From assembly GCA_021786555.1 (NCBI GenBank), contig JAJYNB010000312.1, positions 1-22,907 on the forward strand: 22,907 nucleotides of DNA, given 5' to 3'. Every line of letters begins with the position of its first letter. Within the stretch, counting starts at the first letter, position 1. A program made the translations under genes and the position numbers. The DNA is from Bacillota bacterium (GTDB lineage: Bacteria; Bacillota; Desulfitobacteriia; Desulfitobacteriales; JAJXUE01). The notes beneath the pieces are model-generated. The model was given only the letters and a program-made list of their open reading frames with translations. It had not been told where the DNA came from and searched no databases. Below are positions 13,780 through 21,580 of this stretch, in pieces.

Positions 13780-14811
13780 GTGAAAGCCGTTGTTGTCCAC
13801 AGTTTTGAAGATATCAGGGTTGAAGATATGCCTGTTCCCGCAATCGGACCGGGTGAGATTCTGGTGCGAACCGCTGTCTGCGGCATCTGCTCCGGTGATA
13901 TTATGCCGTGGTATATCAGCCGCAAAGCTCCCCTGGTGCTGGGCCATGAACCGGCAGGCATAGTGGCTCTGGCAGGGAGCAATGTAAGCGGCTTCAAGCC
14001 AGGGGACCGGGTGTTTGTGCACCACCATGCCCCGTGTTTTGAGTGTCATTACTGCCGGCGGGGCGCTTACTCCATGTGTCAGAGCTGGAAAAACAGCCGG
14101 ATTGACCCTGGGGGCATCGCGGAATTTTTCCGGGTGCCGGCAGAAAACCTGAAAGATACGCTGCTGCTGCCGCCGGAGGTCAGCCTGGAGGCGGGAGCCT
14201 TGATTGAGCCGGCAGCCTGCGGGGTGAAGGCTGTTAGGCGAGCCGGGATTCAAGCGGGGGACAAGGTACTGGTCATCGGCCTGGGGGTGATGGGACAGAT
14301 CCTGGTCAGGCTGGCAAAATTAGCGGGTGCGAGGGAAGTCATCGGCAGCGATTTTGTGCCTGAACGCAGGCAGAAGGCACTGGAGACCGGCGCCAGCCGG
14401 GTAATCGATCCTGCCGATGGGAATCTGGCAGAGGCTGTCAGGGGCAGCGACGGAGACAAAGCTGATGTCGTAATTGTGGGCCCCCCCAGCGTTGCAGCCA
14501 TCAAACAGGGACTGACCTGTGTGGACAAGGGTGGTACCCTGCTTATGTTCACACCTGCTCCGCCAGGGGAGATCCTGCAGTTGGAACCTCATGAACTGTA
14601 CTTTGACGAGATCTCCATAGTCCCCAGCTATTCCTGCGGCCCCAATGATACCCGCGAGGCCTTGGAATTGTTCCGGCAAGGCCTGTTACGTCCGGAGGAG
14701 TTTATTACCCACCGCTTTTCCTTAGACCAGGGGCCTGAGGCTTTTCGGGCCATGGCCCGTGGAAAAGACGTGATCAAGGCCGTAGTGTCCTTTGTGCCAG
14801 GCCGCATTTAA
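13780..14811 (+). CDS. Zinc-dependent medium-chain dehydrogenase, second copy
   Basis: The 343-residue protein has the same fold as the dehydrogenase two genes upstream, but the two differ enough to have distinct substrates. Catalytic zinc ligands are Cys34 (CGICSGD), His56-Glu57 (GHEPAG) and Glu143 (LIEPAACG). The structural zinc cysteines are Cys86, Cys89, Cys92 and Cys100. The coenzyme loop is VIGLGVMG, and the strand after it ends in an acidic Asp191 (GSDFVPERR), consistent with NAD use. GTG 13780 is chosen because AAGGAG lies 8 bases upstream, directly at the end of the heptamer array. The array may affect translation or mRNA folding of this gene. A weak terminator follows. The family suggests threonine, sorbitol or similar alcohol oxidation; the true substrate is unknown. 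Confidence 0.9.
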   Translation: MKAVVVHSFEDIRVEDMPVPAIGPGEILVRTAVCGICSGDIMPWYISRKAPLVLGHEPAGIVALAGSNVSGFKPGDRVFVHHHAPCFECHYCRRGAYSMCQSWKNSRIDPGGIAEFFRVPAENLKDTLLLPPEVSLEAGALIEPAACGVKAVRRAGIQAGDKVLVIGLGVMGQILVRLAKLAGAREVIGSDFVPERRQKALETGASRVIDPADGNLAEAVRGSDGDKADVVIVGPPSVAAIKQGLTCVDKGGTLLMFTPAPPGEILQLEPHELYFDEISIVPSYSCGPNDTREALELFRQGLLRPEEFITHRFSLDQGPEAFRAMARGKDVIKAVVSFVPGRI

Positions 14812-14855
14812 CTCGGGCGCGGTACCAACTGAAGCCGGGTTCAGCCAATTGTGAT

Positions 14856-14881
14856 GCATCTCACCAGATTAGATGCTTTTT
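14856..14881 (+). terminator. Weak intrinsic terminator after the second dehydrogenase
   Basis: GCATCT and AGATGC form a 6-bp stem with a 9-base loop, followed by TTTTTCTC. It lies 45 bases after the dehydrogenase stop and about 60 before the diguanylate cyclase start, separating two units. Confidence 0.45.
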
Positions 14882-14940
14882 CTCATATCCTGGGTAAAAC
14901 TTTTTTGGTATTTTCTACAAAAGGGGGTAGGAAAGACTAC

Positions 14941-15837
14941 ATGGAAATAAATTTTTGCAAAAGTATTCTGGAGCATATTAATGACGGAGTGTATATCGTA
15001 GACACACAGCGGAATATCACCTATTGGAACAGGGGAGCGGAACTGATTTCCGGTTACAGCGGCGAAGAAGTTCTGGGCAGAAGCTGTGCGGACAATATTA
15101 TGATCCACGTGGACGGTCAAGGCGCCAATTTATGCGGCGAATCCTGCATCGTGTCCCAAACTTTGGCCAGCGGCATTGAGACCAGTACAGAGGCATACTT
15201 GAAGCATAAACAGGGGCACCGCGTTCCAGTCAGGATGCAGGTTATTCCGATCGTCAAAGCTGGCAAAATTACAGGCGCTGCAGAAATATTTACCCAAGTT
15301 TCGGCCAGAGCGGCGTTTCAGGCGAGGATAGACGAGCTTGAGAAGCTCGCATACGTTGATCCCCTCACCTTGTTGGCGAACCGGCGGTTTACGGAGTTGA
15401 GCATAGAAGCCAGGCTGGATGAGTTAAAACGTTACCAATGGCCCTTTGGCCTTGTGTTTATTGATGTTGACCACTTTAAGGATATCAACGACACCTATGG
15501 CCACAAAACCGGTGATAAAGTGCTGAGTATGGTTGCCAGGACTCTTATGGAAAGTTCCAGGTCTTTTGACCTGGCTGGGCGCTGGTCAGGTGATGAATTC
15601 ATTGTGATTATGCCAAGAGTTGATTCCGGGCAGCTTGCTGAGATTGCTAACCGGTTCCGGGCGCTGGTGGAAAGTTCTGCCCTGGCTTTGGGCAGCGAGG
15701 TGGTCAGGGTAACCGTTTCCGTGGGCGCTACTCTCGCCCGAGGCGATGACACCGGCACATCCTTGGTGGACAGGGCCGATCAACTGATGTACCAAAGCAA
15801 GGCCAAAGGCAGAAACTTTGTTTCGTCTGACGCATAG
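14941..15837 (+). CDS. PAS-GGDEF diguanylate cyclase
   Basis: The 298-residue cytoplasmic protein joins a PAS sensor (about residues 5-120) to a GGDEF domain (about 135-298) that should make cyclic di-GMP from two GTP. The active-site loop reads SGDEF at 216-220, an accepted variant. The product-inhibition site RSFD (RxxD) is at 207-210, five residues upstream as usual. FIDVDHFKDINDTYGHKTGD and the start PLTLLANRR are typical. The PAS domain has a cysteine cluster, Cys49, Cys65 and Cys69 (HVDGQGANLCGESC), possibly redox- or metal-sensitive. ATG 14941 is preferred over the upstream frame from 14851 because the PAS domain begins there and AGGAAAG lies close upstream; the longer frame would overlap the terminator. 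The PAP2 gene follows after 14 bases. Confidence 0.92.
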   Translation: MEINFCKSILEHINDGVYIVDTQRNITYWNRGAELISGYSGEEVLGRSCADNIMIHVDGQGANLCGESCIVSQTLASGIETSTEAYLKHKQGHRVPVRMQVIPIVKAGKITGAAEIFTQVSARAAFQARIDELEKLAYVDPLTLLANRRFTELSIEARLDELKRYQWPFGLVFIDVDHFKDINDTYGHKTGDKVLSMVARTLMESSRSFDLAGRWSGDEFIVIMPRVDSGQLAEIANRFRALVESSALALGSEVVRVTVSVGATLARGDDTGTSLVDRADQLMYQSKAKGRNFVSSDA

Positions 15838-15851
15838 AAGGGGAACATGCT

Positions 15852-16457
15852 TTGCAAAGCTTGACAGTTTGGCTGGCAACTTACGATGGAATATGGTTCC
15901 ACTTTATCAACGGCAACCTTCAAAACCGTGTGTTTGACCTGATAATGCCGTGGATAACAGACCTTGGCTCCTGGGGAGCGGTCTGGTTGTTTGTTATGTT
16001 CTTCCTTGCGCTTTCCGGCCGCGGTGAGTACCGGAAGATGGCCTTCCTGGGAACGGTGGCTTTAGTGCTCAGTTGGCTTTTGTCCGATGAAGTGCTCAAA
16101 TTCCTCTTTGCCCGGCCGCGGCCTTTCATCCATTTTACTGACGTACGTTTGCTGGTAGCCGGACCCCATCAGTACTCCTTTCCTTCAGGGCACACCGCCA
16201 CAGCCTTTGCGGCTGCGACTGTCCTGTGGCGGAAGAACATTAAGATCGGGGTTGCCGCCCTGGCGCTGGCGCTCTTAATCGGGTTTTCCCGGGTGTATGT
16301 AGGCGTACACTACCCGCTGGACGTATTGGGCGGAATTATCCTGGGCTGCGGAGTAGGTTGGGTGGTTGTGAGCAGTGAACCGGTGTTGGACAAGACCGTT
16401 GTGTTGACCAAAAAAGCGCTTAAATTGGCAAAACGGGAGAACCACAAGCTCAGGTAA
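15852..16457 (+). CDS. PAP2-family membrane phosphatase (undecaprenyl-diphosphatase-like)
   Basis: The 201-residue membrane protein has about six hydrophobic segments and the complete PAP2 active site: K83-x6-R90-P (KFLFARPRP), PSGH at 111-114 and SRVYVGVHYPLD at 146-157 with His153 and Asp157. Small bacterial PAP2 proteins of this type commonly dephosphorylate undecaprenyl diphosphate (BcrC) or phosphatidylglycerol phosphate, acting on the outer face of the membrane. The start is TTG 15852, with AAGGGG about 8 bases upstream; the nearby ATG at 15847 is out of frame and stops at once. It is 14 bases after the diguanylate cyclase and 38 before a DedA gene, a setting that favours a role in undecaprenyl-phosphate recycling. 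Confidence 0.9.
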   Translation: MQSLTVWLATYDGIWFHFINGNLQNRVFDLIMPWITDLGSWGAVWLFVMFFLALSGRGEYRKMAFLGTVALVLSWLLSDEVLKFLFARPRPFIHFTDVRLLVAGPHQYSFPSGHTATAFAAATVLWRKNIKIGVAALALALLIGFSRVYVGVHYPLDVLGGIILGCGVGWVVVSSEPVLDKTVVLTKKALKLAKRENHKLR

Positions 16458-16495
16458 GCCAAGGGTATAACAGGCAAGTGAAAGGAGACGGCAGT

Positions 16496-17107
16496 TTGCC
16501 ACATCTTCATGCTTCCGCCCTCCATTTGATTGAGACTTACAAATACCTGGGACTTTACTTCAGCCTGGCCCTCGGCATGGTGGGCCTGCCCATTCCGGAT
16601 GAGACAATCATGACCTTTGCCGGCTTCCAGGTGTTCCAGGGCAGGCTTAGTTTCCTGCTGACCGTTGGCGCATCTATCGCGGGCAGCCTGACGGGCATGT
16701 CCATAAGCTATTTTATCGGCAACAAAGTCGGTATACCTGTTATCAGAAGGTTTGGCAAGTATATCCGCCTAACCCCGGAACGGCTGGAAAAAGCCGAAGG
16801 GTGGTTTCGCCGCTACCGCGGCAAGTCAATAATCGCCGGGTACTTTGTGCCGGGCCTGCGCCACATTACAGCCTATTTTGCCGGCATAAGCGAGTTGGGC
16901 TTTGGCACATTTTTAAGTCTGGCCGCAGTGGGGGCTGCGCTCTGGGTATTCATTTTCGTTTCACTGGGACGTCTGCTGGGGAGGGACTGGAGAGCCTTGA
17001 TCTCCATACTGCACCGTTTCGCATGGCTATGGCTGTTCTTGGGAGCAGCTGCAGTGGCGCTGTACTTTGCCCTAAGAGATGAGTCATCCAGGGGCAGAGG
17101 TCGTTGA
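16496..17107 (+). CDS. DedA-family membrane protein (putative lipid-carrier translocase)
   Basis: The 203-residue protein shows DedA features: GMVGLPIPDETIMTFAGF (about 27-44) with the acidic Glu36, ISYFIGNKVG, then RFGKYIRLTPERLEKAEGWFRRYRGKSI and the re-entrant signature AGYFVPGLRHITAYFAGIS (about 114-132) with Arg122. DedA proteins include UptA-type undecaprenyl-phosphate flippases, which return the carrier to the cytoplasmic side after dephosphorylation. TTG 16496 is preferred because AAAGGAG lies 8 bases upstream; GTG 16478 is in frame but has a poor site. It follows the PAP2 gene, which would make the flippase substrate. No clear terminator follows. Confidence 0.88.
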   Translation: MPHLHASALHLIETYKYLGLYFSLALGMVGLPIPDETIMTFAGFQVFQGRLSFLLTVGASIAGSLTGMSISYFIGNKVGIPVIRRFGKYIRLTPERLEKAEGWFRRYRGKSIIAGYFVPGLRHITAYFAGISELGFGTFLSLAAVGAALWVFIFVSLGRLLGRDWRALISILHRFAWLWLFLGAAAVALYFALRDESSRGRGR

Positions 17108-17336
17108 ACTACCCTGCAAAATCGTCGAAAAATACAGTATGCATGGAAAAATTGGATTGCAGGTTGGCAGGATTAATGTTAAGATATTGCCATCATAATC
17201 AATAAAGTTTATGCTAATGAATGCAAAGGCGCATCAAAGTTGTGTTTGGTGTGTCCTTTTTTATGATTTCAACCGCAAAACTTTAGTTTGGTATGTAATT
17301 TTTAACATAAATATTTACTAAGAGAGGGGAAAAATC
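17108..17336. other. Intergenic region upstream of the glutamine synthetase gene
   Basis: These 229 bases carry no gene. CCTGCAA (17113-17119) and TTGCAGG (17157-17163) are inverted around 37 bases, without a U-run. Further on is a promoter-like pair (17240-17267), then ATGTAATTTTTAACAT, an imperfect dyad near 17292-17307, and the ribosome binding site GAGAGGGG. The dyad is shorter than a GlnR/TnrA box (TGTNAN7TNACA), so I do not name it as one. Confidence 0.45.
17240..17267 (+). promoter_or_regulatory. Candidate promoter of the glutamine synthetase gene
   Basis: TTGTGT and TATGAT are separated by 16 bases, about 70 bases before the start codon. This is the best vegetative-type pair in the gap; the -35 is imperfect. 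Confidence 0.35.
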
Positions 17337-19460
17337 ATGACTAAAAGTCTGGCAGACAAGGGGCTGACAACTGTATTCGGTTCAAATGTATTTAATGATG
17401 CGCTTATGCGTGAACGCCTCCCCAAAGAGACCTACAAGGCTCTCAAGAAAACAATCGAGGATGGACTGCCGCTGGATCCTGCCGTCGCCGATGTTGTAGC
17501 AGGGGCCATGAAAGACTGGGCCATTGAAAGGGGCGCAACCCATTTTACTCACTGGTTCCAACCAATGACCGGCATCACAGCCGAAAAGCATGATTCCTTC
17601 ATATCCCCAACCAAAGACGGCAAAGTGATTCTGGAATTCTCCGGTAAAGAACTGATCAAGGGCGAACCTGATGCATCGTCTTTCCCATCCGGGGGTTTAC
17701 GGGCTACGTTTGAAGCCAGGGGCTACACAGCCTGGGATTGCACTTCTCCGGCTTTCCTGAAGGAGGACGAGGCCGGTATCACTCTCTGCGTCCCCACGGC
17801 CTTTATCTCTTACACCGGTGAGGTTCTGGATAAGAAGACCCCGCTCCTGCGTTCCATGCAGGCTCTGAGCACCCAAGCCATGCGGGTATTGCGCTTGTTT
17901 GGCAACACCACTTCCAAACGGGTCATCACCACCGTCGGCCCGGAGCAGGAGTACTTCCTGATTGATAAAAAAATGTATGACCGCCGCAAAGATTTGATTT
18001 TGACCGGGCGCACCCTGTTTGGCGCCAAGCCTCCCAAAGGCCAGGAGTTGGAAGACCACTATTTTGGCGTAATCAAAGAGCGGGTTTCCGCTTTCATGCA
18101 GGAACTCAATGTTGAGCTTTGGAAGCTCGGCGTCCTGGCGAAGACCCAGCACAATGAGGTTGCGCCCGCTCAGCACGAGCTGGCGCCGATTTTCAGTACT
18201 ACCAATGTGGCGACCGACCACAACCAGCTGACCATGGAACTGATGAAAAAAGTAGCCGAGCGCCACGGCCTGGCCTGCCTGCTGCATGAAAAACCCTTTG
18301 CCGGGGTTAACGGCTCAGGCAAGCACAACAACTGGTCTTTAAGCACCGATGACGGGCAGAACCTGCTTGATCCCGGCCATACACCGCATGAAAACGCCCA
18401 GTTCCTCACTTTCCTGCTGGCTGTGATTAAAGCTGTTGACACCTATGCCGAGCTGCTGCGGGTCTCCGCCGCGAACCCGGGCAATGACCACCGCCTGGGA
18501 GCCAATGAGGCTCCGCCGGCCATCATCTCCATCTTCCTGGGAGACCAGCTGACCGACATAATCAGCCAAATCGAAAAAGGGGAATTAACCAACTCCAAAC
18601 AGGGAGGAGCGCTGAAAATCGGCGTCACCACCCTGCCGGACCTGCCTAAGGACAATACCGACCGCAACCGGACTTCACCCTTCGCTTTCACCGGCAACAA
18701 GTTTGAATTCCGCATGGTTCCTTCCTCAGCTTCCATCTCCGGTCCAAACTTCGTCTTAAACACCATTACGGCTCAAGCCCTGGCGGAAATTGCCGAGGAG
18801 TTGGAAGGGGCTGCTGACTTCAATGCCGCCTTGCAGGAGATTCTGCAGCGCATTGTGAAACAGCACAGCCGGGTGATTTTCAATGGCAACGGCTATACCG
18901 ATGAATGGGTGGGGGAAGCGGAAAGACGGGGCCTGCCCAACATCCGCTCCACTGTGGAGTCTGTGCCTTATTTGAGCGCGGAGAAATCCGTCAGGCTGTT
19001 TGAGGCCCATGGTGTGCTGAACAAGGCAGAACTGGAAGCCCGGGGCGAGATAGTCCTTGAAACCTACATAAAGACCATCAACATTGAGGCCCTGACCATG
19101 CTATACATGGCAAACCGGCAGATCCTGCCGGCGGCTGTAAAATATGCTACTAAATTGGCCAAATCCATCAATGCCATCAAGGAGACCGGCATTGACGCAG
19201 ATATCAGCGCTCAGGGCGAATTGCTCACCTTGGTCTCCGCCAAGATGGGTTCCCTGAGGCAGAACATCGTTGCCCTGGAAAAGGCGAGTGACCAGGCAGC
19301 GGCAATGCACGGCGATACTTATGAGCAGGCACTGTTCTACAAGAACGAAGTGTTTAGCGCCATGGATGCGCTGCGCCAGGACGCCGATGAGCTGGAGACC
19401 CTGGTTGACGCCGAGTTCTGGCCGATCCCGACCTATGCCGACATCCTTTTTAACGTTTAA
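17337..19460 (+). CDS. glnN: Glutamine synthetase type III
   Basis: GSIII makes glutamine from glutamate, ammonia and ATP and is the main ammonia-assimilating enzyme of some anaerobes and cyanobacteria. The 707-residue length is diagnostic: type I is about 450 and type II about 370. Active-site segments are GPEQEYFLID (201-210), KTQHNEVAPAQHELAPIF (269-286), HEKPFAGVNGSGKHNNWS (317-334), NPGNDHRLGANEAPPAI, and DRNRTSPFAFTGNKFEFRMV with the ATP-phosphate arginine. The C-terminal 200 residues are helical, as in the family. ATG 17337 has GAGAGGGG about 7 bases upstream. The gene is a single transcription unit, with its own upstream region and a strong terminator. No adenylylation site of the type I kind is expected in this class. 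Confidence 0.97.
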   Translation: MTKSLADKGLTTVFGSNVFNDALMRERLPKETYKALKKTIEDGLPLDPAVADVVAGAMKDWAIERGATHFTHWFQPMTGITAEKHDSFISPTKDGKVILEFSGKELIKGEPDASSFPSGGLRATFEARGYTAWDCTSPAFLKEDEAGITLCVPTAFISYTGEVLDKKTPLLRSMQALSTQAMRVLRLFGNTTSKRVITTVGPEQEYFLIDKKMYDRRKDLILTGRTLFGAKPPKGQELEDHYFGVIKERVSAFMQELNVELWKLGVLAKTQHNEVAPAQHELAPIFSTTNVATDHNQLTMELMKKVAERHGLACLLHEKPFAGVNGSGKHNNWSLSTDDGQNLLDPGHTPHENAQFLTFLLAVIKAVDTYAELLRVSAANPGNDHRLGANEAPPAIISIFLGDQLTDIISQIEKGELTNSKQGGALKIGVTTLPDLPKDNTDRNRTSPFAFTGNKFEFRMVPSSASISGPNFVLNTITAQALAEIAEELEGAADFNAALQEILQRIVKQHSRVIFNGNGYTDEWVGEAERRGLPNIRSTVESVPYLSAEKSVRLFEAHGVLNKAELEARGEIVLETYIKTINIEALTMLYMANRQILPAAVKYATKLAKSINAIKETGIDADISAQGELLTLVSAKMGSLRQNIVALEKASDQAAAMHGDTYEQALFYKNEVFSAMDALRQDADELETLVDAEFWPIPTYADILFNV

Positions 19461-19490
19461 AATAATATTAAGACTACGTTTAGATAACCT

Positions 19491-19524
19491 AAGCCGCTCC
19501 TTTGTGGGGCGGCTTTTGGTTTTT
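19491..19524 (+). terminator. Intrinsic terminator of the glutamine synthetase gene
   Basis: AAGCCGCTCC pairs with GGGGCGGCTT (one G-U pair) around a TTTGT loop, followed by TTGGTTTTTT. It lies 30 bases after the stop codon. Confidence 0.85.
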
Positions 19525-19589
19525 TGAATAAGGTTTTACATGGGGGGGATACTATGGACTGACTTCCACTAAAAGGAGTTGTTGTCCAA

Positions 19590-20102
19590 GTGTCCTACAA
19601 GAATAGTTTCCCGGCCAAGGTAGTGTGGACTGTGATTCGTGTCTGGGTAGGATGGCAGTGGGTCACCGCAGGCTGGGAAAAAATCACCGGAGCCAACAGC
19701 GCAGTTTGGGTAGGCAGCCAGGCAGGGGCGGCTATGGGCGGGTTCCTGAAGGGAGCCATGGCGAAGACTGTAGGGCTCCATCCCGACGTTCAAGCCTGGT
19801 ACGGCTGGTTTATCCAAAATGTGGTCATGCCTAATGCCAAAGTTTGGAGCTACATCATCTCCTATGGCGAGCTGCTGGCCGGTGTGGGCCTGATTCTGGG
19901 GTTTTTGACCGTTCCCGCTCTAATTGCCGCAGCGCTGATGAACTTGAACTACCTGTTGGCCGGCACTGTGAGCACCAACCCGGTGCTGCTGGCTCTGGAG
20001 ATTATGCTGCTGTTTGTAGGACCGCCTGTGTGGTATTTCGGCTTGGACCGGGTGTTTGGGCCACGCTGGCGGGACTGGCGCGGTACCAGGGTGCGAACGT
20101 GA
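19590..20102 (+). CDS. DoxX/DoxD-like membrane protein
   Basis: The 170-residue protein has about four hydrophobic segments and resembles the DoxX family: VWTVIRVWVGWQWVTAGWEKI near the N-terminus, SYGELLAGVGLILGFLTVPALIAAALMNLNYLLAG in the middle and a basic tail. The family includes the small subunit of archaeal thiosulfate:quinone oxidoreductase and proteins linked to redox stress, but most members have no known function, and I assign none here. GTG 19590 has AAAGGAG 11 bases upstream, a slightly long spacing; no better in-frame start exists. It lies between two terminators and so is probably transcribed alone. Confidence 0.85.
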   Translation: MSYKNSFPAKVVWTVIRVWVGWQWVTAGWEKITGANSAVWVGSQAGAAMGGFLKGAMAKTVGLHPDVQAWYGWFIQNVVMPNAKVWSYIISYGELLAGVGLILGFLTVPALIAAALMNLNYLLAGTVSTNPVLLALEIMLLFVGPPVWYFGLDRVFGPRWRDWRGTRVRT

Positions 20103-20111
20103 GGCAGACAT

Positions 20112-20143
20112 AAAGAAGACCCGCTATACCGCGGGCCTTTTTT
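20112..20143 (+). terminator. Terminator after the DoxX-like gene (likely bidirectional)
   Basis: CCCGC (20120-20124) pairs with GCGGG (20131-20135) around TATACC. The stem extends outward through AAAGAAG against CTTTTTT with one mismatch. It is followed by T residues on the plus strand and, read the other way, by TCTTCTTTAT, so it can also end minus-strand emrA mRNA. Confidence 0.75.
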
Positions 20144-20148
20144 ATGTC

Positions 20149-20207
<59 letters not shown>

Positions 20208-20257
20208 CTGGGAAGGATGGCCTGGCGTCCCAAACCATTCTGAATTCTGACTCCTGT

Positions 20258-20293
20258 CTCCTGAATACCTTAATAAGACTCCTGAATACCTTA
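20258..20293. repeat. Direct repeat CTCCTGAATACCTTA (two copies)
   Basis: CTCCTGAATACCTTA occurs at 20258-20272 and again, identical, at 20279-20293, with 6 bases between (21-base period). It overlaps the right arm of the GGAGTCA element and ends 7 bases before the EmrA stop codon. It looks like a duplication of the element end. Confidence 0.8.
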
Positions 20294-20299
20294 GGACTG

Positions 20300-21541
20300 T
20301 CACTTGGTCACGCGGATTTTAGCCTCCACCGACATGCCGGGAATGACCGGCTGACCGGCAGTGTCAATGTTGATCTTCACGGGAACGGTCTGGCTTACCT
20401 TGGTATAGTTGCCTGAAGCATTGTCCGAGCTGAACAGGCTGAAGGTAGAGGCTGTTGCCAGGCCCAACTGCTTGACCGTGCCGGTAAAGGTCTGGCCCGG
20501 GAACGCATCAATAGTCAGGCTCACAGGCTGACCCGGTTGGATGCGCTCAACATCAGTTTCCAGCACATTGGCGGTTACCTGAAGTTTGGACAGGTCAACA
20601 AGAGATACAGCCGCCTGACCTGGAGCCACTACATCGCCCACATGCACATTGACCTGGACTACAGTACCGTCGGCCGGCGCTTTTACATCAGCATAACCTG
20701 CATTAAGTTTGGCCAAATCCACTGTGGCCTGGGCAGCCCGAACCTGGGCTTCAATGATGGCCAAGTCCTGGTTGGACGCCCCGGCCGTAACCAGGCTGAG
20801 TCTGCTTTTTGCCCCTTCCAAGCCAGCCTGAGCGCCTGAGACTTGTGAGTTGAGTGTTTTCAGTTGGCCTTTCAGCTGGTCAATTTGGGTCTGCAGCTGG
20901 GTCTGCGCAGCAAATGTCTGCTGAATTGCCTGCGCCTGGACCGTATACTGGGCGTCATCTACCTTGCCTGCCGCCTTGAGCGTATTCAACTGCTGCATGG
21001 CATAACCAGCGTCTGGTTGGCCGGTGGACGGGTTGTCAAATTGTGACAGCTGGGAGACCAGCAAATTGTAGTTGTTCTGGGCGTCGTTCAAAAGTGTATT
21101 TACACTGTCGCGCCCTGCTGCGGCGCTGTTGTAACCGGCTTGAGCCTGATCCACTCCCGCCTGGGCCGCAGCCACTTCTTCGCTGCGGGCCCCGCCTTCG
21201 GCTTTGGCCAGCTGAGCCTTGGCCACATCCAGGGCTGCTTGGGCCTGGCTTAACTGGGCCTGCATCTGTTCCGGGTCCAAAGTGAAGAGCACTTCACCCT
21301 TTTTGACTGTGTCGCCTTGACTGACTTTAATTGCTAAAACCTTGCCGGGAATCCGGGCACTGGCGTTCAACATATCGCCGCTGACCTTAGCGTTGTCTGT
21401 GCTGACATAGTTGTGCTGCTCCAAGTACCAGTTGATGCCGAAATAGCCAAGGACAACGACTATGATCAGGCCTACTGTGAGTAAAATTTTCCTCTTGGAT
21501 TTACTCGCCGGAACTCCCGGCGCAATACCGGATTGTGCCAT
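20300..21541 (-). CDS. emrA: EmrA/HlyD-type membrane fusion protein of a multidrug exporter
   Basis: The 413-residue protein is the periplasmic or cell-wall-side adaptor of an EmrAB-type drug exporter. It has a short cytoplasmic N-terminus, one membrane helix (about residues 18-37), and the HlyD start NYVSTDNAKVSGDMLNASARIPGKVLAI with the first half of the lipoyl-like domain. An Ala/Gln-rich coiled-coil hairpin spans about 85-270. The second lipoyl half is ADVKAPADGTVVQVNVHVGDVV, and a beta-barrel ends near VIPGMSVEAKIRV. ATG 21541 has AGGAGGAGAA upstream. It follows the EmrB gene by 39 bases on the same strand. A long coiled-coil adaptor fits an outer-membrane or thick-envelope setting but does not prove one. 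Substrates are not readable. Confidence 0.93.
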   Translation of the reverse strand: MAQSGIAPGVPASKSKRKILLTVGLIIVVVLGYFGINWYLEQHNYVSTDNAKVSGDMLNASARIPGKVLAIKVSQGDTVKKGEVLFTLDPEQMQAQLSQAQAALDVAKAQLAKAEGGARSEEVAAAQAGVDQAQAGYNSAAAGRDSVNTLLNDAQNNYNLLVSQLSQFDNPSTGQPDAGYAMQQLNTLKAAGKVDDAQYTVQAQAIQQTFAAQTQLQTQIDQLKGQLKTLNSQVSGAQAGLEGAKSRLSLVTAGASNQDLAIIEAQVRAAQATVDLAKLNAGYADVKAPADGTVVQVNVHVGDVVAPGQAAVSLVDLSKLQVTANVLETDVERIQPGQPVSLTIDAFPGQTFTGTVKQLGLATASTFSLFSSDNASGNYTKVSQTVPVKINIDTAGQPVIPGMSVEAKIRVTK

Positions 21542-21580
21542 GTTAGTTCTCCTCCTCGTGTCAAACTGGTTAATAAATCA

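Noticed and set aside
13021..14253. 410-residue minus-strand frame across the cupin gene and heptamer array
   Set aside because: Its middle is translated heptamer repeat (RTSDLELRTSNF-like), and it lies antisense to the cupin and the second dehydrogenase, both with clear motifs and ribosome binding sites. The open frame is a by-product of the repeat.
17113..17163. Terminator after the DedA gene
   Set aside because: The 7-bp arms are 37 bases apart and no T-run follows.
17292..17307. GlnR/TnrA box before the glutamine synthetase gene
   Set aside because: ATGTAATTTTTAACAT is symmetric, but its half-sites are separated by 4 bases rather than the 7 of TGTNAN7TNACA.
17697..18287. 196-residue minus-strand frame inside the glutamine synthetase gene
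   Set aside because: Antisense to conserved active-site coding sequence; no ribosome binding site or motif.
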